Positions 39,282 through 49,844 are shown, counted from the first letter of the stretch. The stretch is DNA of 64,000 nt from Myxococcales bacterium (GCA_030652255.1 JAUSAZ010000117.1:1-64000); one strand, 5' to 3'. Notes: generated by a model from the letters alone, not told the origin. Translations and numbers: made by a program.

Positions 39282-40480
39282 CGCGGCCGTGGCGATCTCT
39301 GTGGTTCCAGTGCGTCGCGGTCGGTGCGGTGAGCACGGCGGCGGCGCTGATGGCGGAGCGCCGGGCGCAGGCCGTCCCCGGCGGAGAGACCCGCCCGGGC
39401 CTCGCGCTCCGCGGAAACCTCGCGGGCGCGACGGGCACCCAGCGGCTCCGCTTCGAGTTCTTCTCGGGCGGCACGGCGCGCTGTCAGGCGACCGTCGACG
39501 TCACCCTCGACGCGAGCGGCGACTTCGAGGCCGACCTCTCCACCACCCTCTGCCCCGCGTCGCTCTTCGACGGCGGCGACGTGACCTACGACGTGTCCAT
39601 CGGCGGCGAGGTGGTGATCGTCCGCGCGGCGGTGAACCCCGTCCCCTACGCCCACTACGCCGAGCGCGCCGGCGTGCCCGAGTGCCCCATCGGGTACTCG
39701 CGCGACCGCGGGGTCACGGCCTTCGTCCGCTGCACCCGCCCGCTGACCGGGGCGGCGCTCGACGAGGTCGTGCGCGTCGGCACCGGGACGTCGGCGTTCT
39801 GGATCGATCGCTTCGAGGCCAGCCTCTGGGAGCGCCGCGACGGCTCCGGGCGACAGTTCGGGCTCGTGGGCCCGGCGTCGGCGAACATGTACATGACGGC
39901 CACCGATCACGTGAACGGGTTCCCCGACGACGCCAGCGGGAGCGAGGTCGAGTACGCGGTCAGCGTCGCGGGGGTGCAGCCGTCGAGGCACACCACGCAG
40001 ATCCAGGCGATGGTGGCGTGCCAGGCGTCGGGCAAGCGGCTTCCGACGCTGAGCGAGCTGTACCTCGCGGCGCGCGGGACGCTCGACCCGGGCGTGAGCA
40101 ACGGGGCCGACGCCCGCTGCGTGACGAGCGCCAGCGCGCTGCGCAACACCGGCCTCGGGACGCTCTGCCGCAGCGCGTACGGCGCCGAAGACCTCATCGG
40201 CAACGCCGGCGAGTGGGCCGACCGGTGGGCCATCGGGTTCCTGACCCGTAACGACTTCTACTGGCCGGAGACCAGCGTGGCGAACCAGTCTGCCACCCTC
40301 AACATCAACTCCTACGCCAGCCGCTTCCAGAACTTCCTCTGGCGAGGCGTCCCCTCGGGGCTCATCTTCGGCGGCTCGATCGACTACGGGGCCGACGGGG
40401 GTCGGTACGCCCTGTCGGCCTACTTCGCCGCCATCGGCCGCTTCCCCACCCAGGGCTTCCGCTGCGTGGTGTCGCGATGA
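39278..40480 (+). CDS. secreted protein with degenerate FGE/SUMF1-type (C-type-lectin fold) domain, paralogue 1
   Basis: A 400-aa exported protein: signal peptide ending AQA before VPGGETRPG, a beta-sandwich N-terminal domain (LRFEFFSGGTARCQATVDVT, DVTYDVSIGGEVVIV), then an FGE-sulfatase domain (AFWIDRFEASLWERR, ASGKRLPTLSELYLAARG, DLIGNAGEWADRW, GFRCVV). The two active-site cysteines that SUMF1 uses to make formylglycine are not seen, so it is more likely a binding protein. The ATG overlaps the previous stop, and the next gene overlaps its own stop. Paralogous to the next two genes. Confidence 0.85.
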   Translation: MTRPWRSLWFQCVAVGAVSTAAALMAERRAQAVPGGETRPGLALRGNLAGATGTQRLRFEFFSGGTARCQATVDVTLDASGDFEADLSTTLCPASLFDGGDVTYDVSIGGEVVIVRAAVNPVPYAHYAERAGVPECPIGYSRDRGVTAFVRCTRPLTGAALDEVVRVGTGTSAFWIDRFEASLWERRDGSGRQFGLVGPASANMYMTATDHVNGFPDDASGSEVEYAVSVAGVQPSRHTTQIQAMVACQASGKRLPTLSELYLAARGTLDPGVSNGADARCVTSASALRNTGLGTLCRSAYGAEDLIGNAGEWADRWAIGFLTRNDFYWPETSVANQSATLNINSYASRFQNFLWRGVPSGLIFGGSIDYGADGGRYALSAYFAAIGRFPTQGFRCVVSR

Positions 40481-41652
40481 CGCCCAACAAACACCTCGGC
40501 CGGGCCGCGGCCACGCTGGCGGTGGTGCTCGGCGCGTCGCTCGGCTCGTACCGCATCGCGAGCGCCGTCTCGGGCGGCGAGACCCGCGCGGTGCTCACCT
40601 GGTCGGGCCGCATCGTGGGCCGCTCGGGGCCGGCACCGCTCCGCTTCGAGTTCCGCCGGGACGGGAGCGCTGCCTGCGTGGTCGACGTCACCGCGACCCC
40701 GGACGCGGCGGGCCACCTGGACGTCGAGGTCCCGCTCGACGGCTGCCGGGGGTACTTCGACGGCAGCGACGTGCGCTACGACGTGTCCGTCGGCGGCACC
40801 GTGCTCGCGCGCGACCAGTCCGTCGACCCGGTGCCCCACGCGCGCTACGCCGACCGCGTCGGGGTGCCCGACTGCCCCGTCGGGTACGACCGCGACGCCG
40901 TCACCGGCGTCGTGCTGTGCCGGCGAGAGCTGCGCGCGGGCGTGTTCGACGAGCTCGTGCGCGTGGGCGACGGCGAGGCCGCGTTCTGGATCGACCGCTT
41001 CGAGGCCGGCGTGTGGGGCACCGTCGACGCCTCGGGCGCCCGCCTCGGCGCGGCCGGGGACGACTACCCCGCGAGCTTCCCCGACGACGGGCAGTGGACG
41101 GCGGCTGCCTACGCGCGCTCGGTGCCGGGCGTCGGGCCGTCGCGCTTCCTCACGTGGTTCCAGGCGCAGGAGGCGTGCCGGGCGAGCGGCAAGCGGCTGC
41201 CGACGATGCAGGAGTGGTTCCTCGCGGCGCGGGGCACCCTCGATCCATCGGCGAGCGACGGCAGCGCCGGCAGCTGCCGCACCACCGGCGGGAGCGTCCG
41301 CGCGGGCAACGAGCCTGGCGACAGCGTGAATTGCGTGAGCGCGTGGGGGGCGCACGAGATGATCGGCAACGCGTCGGAGATGGTCGAGGAGTGGTACGCG
41401 CAGCTCTCCGACAACCCGAACGCCTCGCTCGGCGCCTGGCCGGCGGCCTTCGGCCAGGACTCGACCGCGAACTTCACGGGCACCCTCATCCTCGACAGCG
41501 CGGGCACCACGGGCACCGGGGTCCCGGCCATGGTCCTTCGCGGCGGGGACGCGAGCAGCGCCGGGGGCGCCGGGGTGCTCTACCTCGACGCCGCGAGGGC
41601 GCCGACCTTCTCGGGTCCGCTGGCGGGGTTCCGCTGCGTGGTGCCGCGATGA
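40477..41652 (+). CDS. secreted protein with degenerate FGE/SUMF1-type domain, paralogue 2
   Basis: A 391-aa protein with the same architecture as the previous gene: signal ending ASAVSGGE, N-terminal beta-sandwich (PLRFEFRRDGSAACVVDVTA, DVRYDVSVGGTVLA), then FWIDRFEAG, CRASGKRLPTMQEWFLAARG, EMIGNASEMVEEWY and GFRCVV. Between EWY and the end the loops differ strongly from the neighbouring copies. Its ATG lies in the stop of paralogue 1 and its stop holds the ATG of paralogue 3. The lectin-like fold suggests a ligand-binding surface role. Confidence 0.85.
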   Translation: MTPNKHLGRAAATLAVVLGASLGSYRIASAVSGGETRAVLTWSGRIVGRSGPAPLRFEFRRDGSAACVVDVTATPDAAGHLDVEVPLDGCRGYFDGSDVRYDVSVGGTVLARDQSVDPVPHARYADRVGVPDCPVGYDRDAVTGVVLCRRELRAGVFDELVRVGDGEAAFWIDRFEAGVWGTVDASGARLGAAGDDYPASFPDDGQWTAAAYARSVPGVGPSRFLTWFQAQEACRASGKRLPTMQEWFLAARGTLDPSASDGSAGSCRTTGGSVRAGNEPGDSVNCVSAWGAHEMIGNASEMVEEWYAQLSDNPNASLGAWPAAFGQDSTANFTGTLILDSAGTTGTGVPAMVLRGGDASSAGGAGVLYLDAARAPTFSGPLAGFRCVVPR

Positions 41653-42824
41653 GCGCCGCGACGCGCGATCGCTGGTGGGTGCGCGCCGCCGCCCTCGCGG
41701 CCGCGGCCGCCGCGTCGGTGTTCGTCACGGTGCGCGTCGCGCGGGCCGTCCCCGGCGGCGCCGTGGGCTCGTCGCTGAGCTTCGCGGGCACGCTCACCGG
41801 CGTCACCGGCCCGCAGACCCTGACCTTCATCTTCAAGAGCGGCGCGACCACGCTCTGCACGCCTACCGCCTCGGTGACGCCGCGCGCCGACGGGTCGTTC
41901 CGCACGGCGGTGCCCCTCGCCGGGTGCCCGCGCCGGCTGCTCGACGGGCGCGACGTGACCTTCGACGTGCGCGTCGGCGCGCGCACCGTGGCCGTCAACC
42001 AGGCGGCCTCGACGGTGCCCTACGCCCGCTACGCCAGCGCCGTCGGCACGTCCCTCTGCCCCACGGGCTACACGCCCTCCAGCGAGGTGCGCCCGCACTG
42101 CCGGCGCGAGCTCGCCGGCGGGACCTTCGACGAGGTGGTGCGCGTCGGCGACGGGGCGACGGCCTTCTGGATCGACCGCTACGAGGCGAGCCTCGCGCAG
42201 CAGGCCGACGGCGGCGGCGCCCGCTACGCCACGGTGGCGTCCCTCCCGGGCGGCTTCCCCCTCAACGGAAACTACACGACGCCCGTGTACGCCTTCAGCC
42301 GCCGCGGGGTGGAGCCCTTCGGCGAGGCCTCGTGGTTCATCGCCCAGGAGGCGTGTCACCTCAGCGGCAAGCGCCTCCCGACGAGCGCCGAGTGGATCAC
42401 CGCCGCGCGCGGCACCCCCGACGGCGCCGACTGCGTGCTGCCGCCGACGACGGCCAACCGCACCACGGGCATGGCTTCGACCTGCGTGAGCGCCTGGGGC
42501 GCCGACGACATGGTGGGCAACCTCTCGGAGTACTCGGCGCTCTGGCAGACCAGCGTCCGCGACGGCCTGACGACGCCGGTCGTCTCGCAGGGCGCCGCGT
42601 TCAGCGGCGACGTGATCGCGGGGCTCAACGGCCGGGTGCTCACCCGCGCGCTGGGCGCGTCGGCGGTGGCGGCGGTGGCGGGCCTGCCCGGGGCCGTCCT
42701 GCACGGGGTCCCGTACGCCAACGCCGCGGGCGGCGGCGGCGGGGTGCTGGCCATGGGCGCCACCTCGGCGCCGTCGTACCACCAGACCGGCGGCATCGGC
42801 TTCCGCTGCGTCACGACGCGGTGA
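41649..42824 (+). CDS. secreted protein with degenerate FGE/SUMF1-type domain, paralogue 3
   Basis: A 391-aa protein, third copy in the operon: signal with a long Ala stretch ending ARA before VPGG, beta-sandwich domain (TLTFIFKSGATTLCTPTASV, DVTFDVRVGARTVAV), then FWIDRYEAS, CHLSGKRLPTSAEWITAARG, DDMVGNLSEYSALW and GFRCV. As in the others the catalytic cysteine pair is absent. It ends the operon; the convergent FHA gene stops nine bases away. The three copies differ mainly in the loops that form the ligand surface in FGE-fold lectins. Confidence 0.85.
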   Translation: MSAATRDRWWVRAAALAAAAAASVFVTVRVARAVPGGAVGSSLSFAGTLTGVTGPQTLTFIFKSGATTLCTPTASVTPRADGSFRTAVPLAGCPRRLLDGRDVTFDVRVGARTVAVNQAASTVPYARYASAVGTSLCPTGYTPSSEVRPHCRRELAGGTFDEVVRVGDGATAFWIDRYEASLAQQADGGGARYATVASLPGGFPLNGNYTTPVYAFSRRGVEPFGEASWFIAQEACHLSGKRLPTSAEWITAARGTPDGADCVLPPTTANRTTGMASTCVSAWGADDMVGNLSEYSALWQTSVRDGLTTPVVSQGAAFSGDVIAGLNGRVLTRALGASAVAAVAGLPGAVLHGVPYANAAGGGGGVLAMGATSAPSYHQTGGIGFRCVTTR

Positions 42825-42833
42825 GCCGCCGGG

Positions 42834-43658
42834 TCAGGTCGTCGCGAAGCGGAACTGGTTTCCGCCGATCTCGATCACGTCGCCGTTGCGGAGGCGCGCG
42901 ACCTTGGCCTTCTCGCCGTTGACCTTCATCGCCGGGAATAGCATCGAGCTGCGGGCCTCGAAGTGCTCGCCCGCCCAGGCGATGCTCACCTCGCCGAAGT
43001 GGATGCCGAAGACCTTGAGCGACGGGTCGGCCCCCGAGCCTAGGGTGGCGCCCTTCGACTCCGAGAGCTCGGTGCGAATGGAGCCCTCGACCTTGCCGTC
43101 GGCGCGCTCGAGGTAGCTCATGCGGGCGGACTTGAGCTTGGAGAAGAGGGCCTTCGCCTGCGCCGGGTCGACCGCCGCGGTGGCGGCCTGCGGCGCCGAC
43201 GAGGCCGAGCCCCGGTAGGTGTCGACGGCCTCGAGCGAGGGCGCGGCGCAGCGGGGGCAGGCCGTGAGGCGCAGCGACGAGGTCATCCCCTCCCACTTGC
43301 ACGTGGGGCAGCGCTTGCGCTCGTAGCCCGACTTGATCTGGATGTATCCGTCGGCCTTGAAGGGGTCCTCGGAGAACACGATCAGGTGGTCGCTCCCGAG
43401 GAGGATCTCGTTGCCCTCGGCGACGGCCGCGGCGGAGGTCACCATGCGCCCGTCGAGCACCACGGCGTTGGTCTCCGAGACGCACTGCACGACCCAGCGG
43501 CCGTCGCCGTCGCGCGCGAAGATGGCGTGCTCGCGCGAGACCGACTCGTCGGGCAGCACGAGGTCGTTGCCCGGGTCGCGCCCGACGCGCACACGCTCGC
43601 CGTCGAGGGTGACCTTGCTGGCGGGCTTCCCGAGGGCGTGGATGACGAAGGTCGGCAT
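42834..43658 (-). CDS. FHA-domain protein with zinc ribbon
   Basis: A 274-aa protein. Residues 1-90 are an FHA phosphothreonine-binding domain (VRVGRDPGNDLVLPDESVSR then EHAIF, and DGRW). Residues about 110-140 form a zinc ribbon (KRCPTCKWEG and TACPRCAAP). The C-terminal part (residues about 195-274) looks like a second FHA-like beta domain (FEARSSMLFPAMKVNGEKAK, LRNGDVIEIGGNQFRF). It likely reads the phosphorylation made by the nearby Ser/Thr kinase. The ATG at 43658 is the first codon of the conserved domain. Confidence 0.88.
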   Translation of the reverse strand: MPTFVIHALGKPASKVTLDGERVRVGRDPGNDLVLPDESVSREHAIFARDGDGRWVVQCVSETNAVVLDGRMVTSAAAVAEGNEILLGSDHLIVFSEDPFKADGYIQIKSGYERKRCPTCKWEGMTSSLRLTACPRCAAPSLEAVDTYRGSASSAPQAATAAVDPAQAKALFSKLKSARMSYLERADGKVEGSIRTELSESKGATLGSGADPSLKVFGIHFGEVSIAWAGEHFEARSSMLFPAMKVNGEKAKVARLRNGDVIEIGGNQFRFATT

Positions 43659-43696
43659 GGGTGGTGAATCTCGCCGTGATGAGGGGGGGATGGAGG

Positions 43697-44739
43697 TCAG
43701 AACACGAAGGCGCAGTGGACCGATGGCGACCCGAGCGATGGGGCGCAGTGGAGCGCCTGTGCCGCTGCGGGGCGCTCGCTCCCGCGGCCGGAGAGGATCC
43801 ACAGCACGGTGCCCGTGGCCGCCAGGACGCCCGCGCCCACGAAGCCCGCGGTGGCGACGGCGCCCATGGTCTCCGCGGCGTCGCGGTCGCCCGCGCAGAG
43901 CGACTCGCGCGACCGGCCCGGGCCAAGGCACTGGGCGTCGTCGTTCCAGCGGTCGGCGGCGGCGCCGCCCGCGACCAGGCCGGCGACCCCGACGCCCGCG
44001 AGCACGACGGCGCCGCCCCAGGCCGACCAGGCGAGCACGCGTGTGGTGCGGTCGGGCGCGTGGCTCGGCGCCATGATCCGCAGCGGCGGCGGTGGTGGCG
44101 GGGGGACGGCCGGCGGCGGGGCGGGCGGCGGCGCGACCACGACCACGGCCGGCTGCGCCGGGGGTGGGGCGGGCTCGACGACTCCGGGCGGGCGACAGGA
44201 GAGGTCGACGTCGATGTGCGCCGTGCCGCGGGCGGGGACGGCGACCGAGCGGCGCGCGCTCTCGCAGCCGGGGGCGCTCACCTCGAGGTTGATCGTCCCC
44301 TCGGCCACGCGCAGCGGGGCGGACAGCGGGAGGGGGCGGGCCTCGCCGCCGTTGAGCGCGAGCGAGGCGCCCGGGGCGCGAGAGCGCACCTCGAGGGTGC
44401 CGAGGTGGGCGCGCACGGAGTCGAGCTCGGCCTCGAGGTCTTCGCGGTTGTGGCGCACCCAGCGATCGCGACCACCGGTGAGGGCCTCGACGAGGTGCTG
44501 CTCGGCGTCCGCCCAGCGCGCGAGCTCGGCCTCGGCGAGGCCCATGCGCGCGAGGGTGCGGGGCTCGGGGCGCAGCGCTTGCGCCTGGCGGAAGAGATCG
44601 AGCGCTTCGGCGGCCCGTCCCTGCTCGCGGAGCGTGAGCCCGCGGCGGTGGAGGGCCTCGACGTCGGCCTCCTGCGCGAAGGCGAGCGCGGGCGACGCGA
44701 GCAGGGCGAGGCCGAGGAGCAGGTGGGGGAGGGGGCGCA

Positions 44740-44740
<1 letters not shown>
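43697..44740 (-). CDS. TPR/PEGA-like exported membrane protein
   Basis: A 347-aa protein: signal peptide (LLLGLALLASPALA, cleavage before FAQE), TPR-like helices (residues about 25-105), a PEGA-like beta domain (VRSRAPGASLALNGGEARPL, SAPGCESARRSVAVPARGTA), a Pro-rich linker, and two hydrophobic segments near the C-terminus (about 250-320). This architecture is common next to myxobacterial kinases. Its ATG overlaps the kinase stop by one base (TGATG), so the two are coupled; it probably senses the envelope for the kinase. Confidence 0.82.
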
Positions 44741-46089
<1,349 letters not shown>

Positions 46090-46334
46090 GAACCGTCCCG
46101 GCCCCTCGACTTCGGCCCCAATGCCGCTCGATGCGGGACGCTATATCAACAGCTATCGGTACAGCAACCAGCCTACGCCTGCCCCGCCCGCTGCGGCCGA
46201 GGTGACCCGCGCCCGACCGCCGTTGAACGCCCCGCGCGGGCTTCGCAACAAAATCCATCAGTCGCAGAGCGCGACCGTCTGCGCCGCGTGGTGAGCACTG
46301 CGGCCGCGCGCTCGCTCCGGGAGGACCACCGCCC

Positions 46335-46760
46335 ATGTCACGCCATCCCATCGGCGCGCTCGCGCTCGCCTGCCTCCTCGTCGCCCCACTTCCCGCCGCC
46401 AGCCGCGATCGCCCGCGCGCGTCCGGCGCCCGCCGCGCGGCCTCTGCCCCGACCCGCGCTCCGGCCCCATCCGACACCGCCGACCGCCGCGCCCGACTGC
46501 TCAGCGCCTTCTCCCACGGCTCGCAGCTCCGCCGCTGCTGGGACCGCGCCGTGCTCGACCACCCGACCCTCACCGACCGCAGCCTCGCGGTCACCCTCCA
46601 CGTCGACGCCCAGGGGCGCACCCAGCGCGTCGACGTGCGCGACCCGCAGGCGCCCGACCTCGCGCAGTGCCTCGTGCGCGCGGGCCTGTGGCTCCCCTGG
46701 GTCGGCCCCGGCGAGGCCTTCCAGGCCAGCACCACGGTGAGCTTCAACCGCGGCGGTTGA
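46335..46760 (+). CDS. AgmX/PglI C-terminal-domain secreted protein
   Basis: A 141-aa exported protein: signal peptide, an Ala/Pro/Arg linker, then an AgmX-type domain (RRCWDRAVLDHPTLTDRSLA, VTLHVDAQGRTQRVDVR, LAQCLVRAGLWLPWVG) with the two conserved cysteines. This TonB-like fold occurs in gliding and envelope proteins of myxobacteria. It starts 245 bases from the divergent kinase gene, in a likely bidirectional promoter region, and ends 17 bases before the caspase gene. Function is not known. Confidence 0.78.
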   Translation: MSRHPIGALALACLLVAPLPAASRDRPRASGARRAASAPTRAPAPSDTADRRARLLSAFSHGSQLRRCWDRAVLDHPTLTDRSLAVTLHVDAQGRTQRVDVRDPQAPDLAQCLVRAGLWLPWVGPGEAFQASTTVSFNRGG

Positions 46761-46777
46761 ACGCTATCCTCCGTCGG

Positions 46778-48424
46778 GTGACCACCGCCCGCACCGGCTC
46801 CGCGCTCTCGCTCTCGCTGCTCCTCGGCTGCGCCGCCGCGCGCCCCTCGCTCGTCCCCGCCACCTCCGCGGCCGCTGCCCCCGTCGCACCCGCGGAGGCG
46901 CTCGCCTGGGGTGACACGCCCGGCGCGCTCGAGCGCGGGACCACGCCCGCCCTGGACGACGGCCGCCTCGCGCGCACCTACGCCATCGAGCTCGCGGCCG
47001 GGGAGCGGGTGCGCCTCGCGCTGCGCTCGACCGTCTTCGACGCGCGCCTCGTGGTGGACGGTCCGACGGGGCTGCACATCGAGAACGACGACGCCTTCCC
47101 GGGAAGCACCCACGCGGCGGTGGTCTTCGTGGCGCCCGCGGCGGGGCGCTACACGGTGCGCGCGAGCACCCTCGACCGCGGGGAGTCGGGCGCCTACACC
47201 CTGCGCGCCGAGCGCCTCGCGGCGGCCGACGGCGCGGCCCTCGCGACCGGCGCCACCGTCGACGCGACCCTCGACCCGGCGGCGGAGGGGGCGGCGCCGG
47301 GGCGGTGGTTCCACTTCGAGGCGCGGGGCGGGTCGCGGGTGCGGCTGCGGGTCACCTCCACGGCCTTCGACACCGTGGCGACGGTGCTCGGGCCGCGCGG
47401 CGAGGTCTGGCTCAACGACGACGCCAACGACCTCGGCCCCGCGCGCACCGAGCGCCCGCTCGACAGCACCCTGGAGGTGGTGATCCCCGAGAGCGGCACC
47501 TACCACCTGGTGGTGACCGCCTTCGGGACCGGCGGCGCGGGGGCCTTCCGCGTGGCCGCGAGCGAGCGGGCGCCGGTGCTCCTGCGAGCGGGCGAGGAGG
47601 TCCCCGCCGGGGGCTACGCGGGCGCCGACGGGCGCGGCCGGGTGCTGGGCCTCTACGCGGGAATCACGGCCTACGCCGCCCACTCGACCCTGTATGGGTG
47701 CGCCGACGACGCGCGCTTCCTGGGCGAGGCGATGCGCGCGGCGCACCTGCAGGGGGCGGGCGACCAGGAGGTGCTGGTCGACGGCGCGGCGACGCGGGCG
47801 GCCTTCACCGCGGGCCTCGCGCGGATCGCGGCGAGGGCGCGCCCGGAGGACGTGGTGGTGGTGTTCTTCTCGGGCCACGGCAACGTGCGCCCGGCGCCCG
47901 ATGGCGACCGCACCGAGCTCGACGGCGTCGACGAGACCATCGAGCTGGCGGACGGCCCGCTGGTGGACACCGAGCTCGCCGCGGCGCTGGCGGGCGTGCG
48001 GGCGGGGACGGTGATCCTCGCGCTGGACTCCTGCCACGCCGGGGGCTTCGCGGACGACTGGGTGACCCGCCCGGGGCGCATCGGGCTCTTCTCCTCGGAC
48101 GCCGACGTGCTCTCCGACACGGCCGAACCACGGCGCGCGGGCGGCTACCTCTCGTGGCACCTCCGTCGCGCGGTGCTGGGCGAGGCCGACGCGCGGCCGC
48201 GGGACGGCGTGCTCCAGGCGGGCGAGCTCACCGACTACCTCTACGCGGGCTTCGTCGCCGACCACGAGCGCATGAACCGCCCGGGCAGCAACGACCCCTA
48301 CCAGCGCCTGGAGGCGCCCCGCGGGAGCGTGCCGTGGACACAGGCACTGTGGCTGTACCCGCGGGGAAGCGACGGGGCGCTGGGCCCGGTGCCCGGCGTG
48401 GCGCTCACCTCGCCGGCGCCGTGA
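46778..48424 (+). CDS. caspase (peptidase C14) lipoprotein with two PPC-like domains
   Basis: A 548-aa exported lipoprotein. GTG 46778 gives a signal peptide with lipobox LLGC (Cys18). Two beta-rich repeats (about residues 45-145 and 155-270; VRLALRSTVFDARLVVDG and VRLRVTSTAFDTVATVLG) look like PPC domains. The C-terminal caspase fold (about 300-500) has the catalytic His367 in VVFFSGHGN and Cys419 in LALDSCHAGG, both intact. It is expected to cleave proteins after basic or acidic residues, at or outside the outer membrane. It lies 17 bases after the AgmX-like gene. Confidence 0.88.
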   Translation: MTTARTGSALSLSLLLGCAAARPSLVPATSAAAAPVAPAEALAWGDTPGALERGTTPALDDGRLARTYAIELAAGERVRLALRSTVFDARLVVDGPTGLHIENDDAFPGSTHAAVVFVAPAAGRYTVRASTLDRGESGAYTLRAERLAAADGAALATGATVDATLDPAAEGAAPGRWFHFEARGGSRVRLRVTSTAFDTVATVLGPRGEVWLNDDANDLGPARTERPLDSTLEVVIPESGTYHLVVTAFGTGGAGAFRVAASERAPVLLRAGEEVPAGGYAGADGRGRVLGLYAGITAYAAHSTLYGCADDARFLGEAMRAAHLQGAGDQEVLVDGAATRAAFTAGLARIAARARPEDVVVVFFSGHGNVRPAPDGDRTELDGVDETIELADGPLVDTELAAALAGVRAGTVILALDSCHAGGFADDWVTRPGRIGLFSSDADVLSDTAEPRRAGGYLSWHLRRAVLGEADARPRDGVLQAGELTDYLYAGFVADHERMNRPGSNDPYQRLEAPRGSVPWTQALWLYPRGSDGALGPVPGVALTSPAP

Positions 48425-48473
48425 GCTTGCGCGCCGCGAGCGCCCTCCGTCGGGCTATGAGAGCGTCACCCCC

Positions 48474-49151
48474 ATGAGCCTCCCGTGGATCATCGTCGAC
48501 ACCGCCGCCACCCCCGATGGCAAGCTCGTGCTGCAGCGGCGCGGCGAGCGCGACTACCTCATCACCATCGACGGCCGCGTGCTGATGAACAGCATGACCC
48601 ACCGCTCCGAGGCCGCGCTCGGGGCGCTCGCCTGCCGCGGCCTCGCCGCCCTCGAGCGCCCGCGCGTGCTCGTCGGCGGCCTCGGCATGGCGTTCACGCT
48701 GCGCGCCGTGCTCGACGCGCTCCCGGCCGCGGCGACCGTCACCGTCGCCGAGCTCAACCCGGTGATCGTGGCGTGGTGCCGCGGGCCCATCGCCGACCTC
48801 ACGGCGCGCGCTGCCGACGACCCGCGGGTCACCGTCGCCATCACCGACTTCGCCGACGCCCTGCGCGCCGCGGCGGGCTCCGCGCATCGCCTCGACGCCG
48901 TGGTCATCGACCTCTACGTCGGCCCCGACAACGACACCCGCGCGGCGGACCCGCTCTACGGCACCCGCGCCTGCGAGCAGGCCTTCACGGCGCTGCGGCC
49001 CGGCGGGGTGTTCGCCATCTGGGCCGAGGCCTACCACGAGAGCTACGCGAGGCGCCTCGGCGCCGCGGGCTTCAGCGTCGCCTACGAGCGCCCCGCGAAG
49101 GGCAACCGTCGCTTCGTGGTGTACCTCGCGACGAAGCCCGCGCGGGGGTGA
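48474..49151 (+). CDS. spermidine-synthase-like methyltransferase-fold protein
   Basis: A 225-aa protein with the polyamine-synthase Rossmann core (RVLVGGLGMAFTLRAVLDAL, VTVAELNPVIVAWCRG, LDAVVIDLYVGPDNDTRAAD, LRPGGVFAIWAEAY). It lacks the N-terminal beta domain of full spermidine synthases and the aspartate gate is uncertain, so polyamine synthesis is not sure; such short forms may act on other substrates. The start is ATG 48474. Confidence 0.8.
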   Translation: MSLPWIIVDTAATPDGKLVLQRRGERDYLITIDGRVLMNSMTHRSEAALGALACRGLAALERPRVLVGGLGMAFTLRAVLDALPAAATVTVAELNPVIVAWCRGPIADLTARAADDPRVTVAITDFADALRAAAGSAHRLDAVVIDLYVGPDNDTRAADPLYGTRACEQAFTALRPGGVFAIWAEAYHESYARRLGAAGFSVAYERPAKGNRRFVVYLATKPARG

Positions 49152-49212
49152 GAGGGGTGCTGGGCCCCCGGTGGGTGGGGAGCGCCCGCGCTCGCTGGGG
49201 GCCAACGGGTGG

Positions 49213-49363
49213 GTGCTGCGGGAGAGAAGAACCGCAAGGGTCGCAAGGGTCGCAAGGGAGGAGGAGATCGACAGTGCTACCGGGCGACGAACGCGAGTCT
49301 CCTACGGCCCATCCCATCCCTTGCGACCCTTGCGACCCTTGCGGTTCTTCTCTCCCGCAGCAC
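49213..49363. repeat. 47-bp perfect inverted repeat with internal GCAAGGGTC motif
   Basis: Bases 49213-49259 are the exact reverse complement of 49317-49363, with 57 bases between. Each arm holds tandem units of about nine bases (gcaagggtc) three times. No flanking target duplication was found. It lies between convergent genes, so it could be a bidirectional terminator or, more likely given its length, a dispersed palindromic element. The remainder of 49152-49415 has no gene. Confidence 0.85.
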
Positions 49364-49415
49364 GCACTCCCGCCAGAACTCCTGCGACGCAGTACCAGCG
49401 CCGACCGACCCGTCG

Positions 49416-49844
49416 CTACTTCGACCCGACGTCGTCGCCCTGCCGCACGTTGCCCGGCAGGCCCAGCGTCACGCTGCCGAAGCCCATGCCCTCGAACTTC
49501 TGCAGCCACACCGCGTCGCCGTTGGTCGCATAGCAGGCGACCTCGCCGTTGCGGGCCACGATGATCTGCCCCTGGTCGACGACCATGGTCGGGCGCCGCG
49601 CGTGCTCGCCCACGAGGTGCACGTACGCGATGGTGCGGCCAGTCAGGTAGTCGAAGAGGGCGAGCCGGCTGCGCGTGCACGCGATCACCACGTCGCCCTC
49701 GATGGCGACCTCCACCTCGCCGCCGTAGCCCTCGATCTCGGCGCTCCAGGCGACGGCCCCGGTGCTGCGGTGCAGCCCGAAGATCTGGCCCGAGAAAGCG
49801 CTCACCAGGATGCTGCGGTCGGCGGCCGCGGAGGTGCGATACAT
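49416..49844 (-). CDS. PQQ-like beta-propeller repeat protein
   Basis: A 142-aa protein of WD/PQQ-type propeller repeats (SAFSGQIFGLHRSTGAVAWS, CTRSRLALFDYLTGRTIAYV, IIVARNGEVACYATNGDAVW). Only three or four blades are present, fewer than a full propeller, so it may be a fragment or work as an oligomer. No signal peptide. The start ATG is at 49844. Its role is not known. Confidence 0.75.
   Translation of the reverse strand: MYRTSAAADRSILVSAFSGQIFGLHRSTGAVAWSAEIEGYGGEVEVAIEGDVVIACTRSRLALFDYLTGRTIAYVHLVGEHARRPTMVVDQGQIIVARNGEVACYATNGDAVWLQKFEGMGFGSVTLGLPGNVRQGDDVGSK

Noticed and set aside
39278..42824. Active formylglycine-generating enzymes or DGR variable proteins
   Set aside because: The catalytic cysteine pair is absent, and no reverse transcriptase or template repeat was seen in the window; kept as degenerate FGE-fold binding proteins.
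49213..49363. Nine-base repeats as a small CRISPR or integron attC site
   Set aside because: Arms are perfectly inverted and the unit is only nine bases; no attC core sites or spacers.
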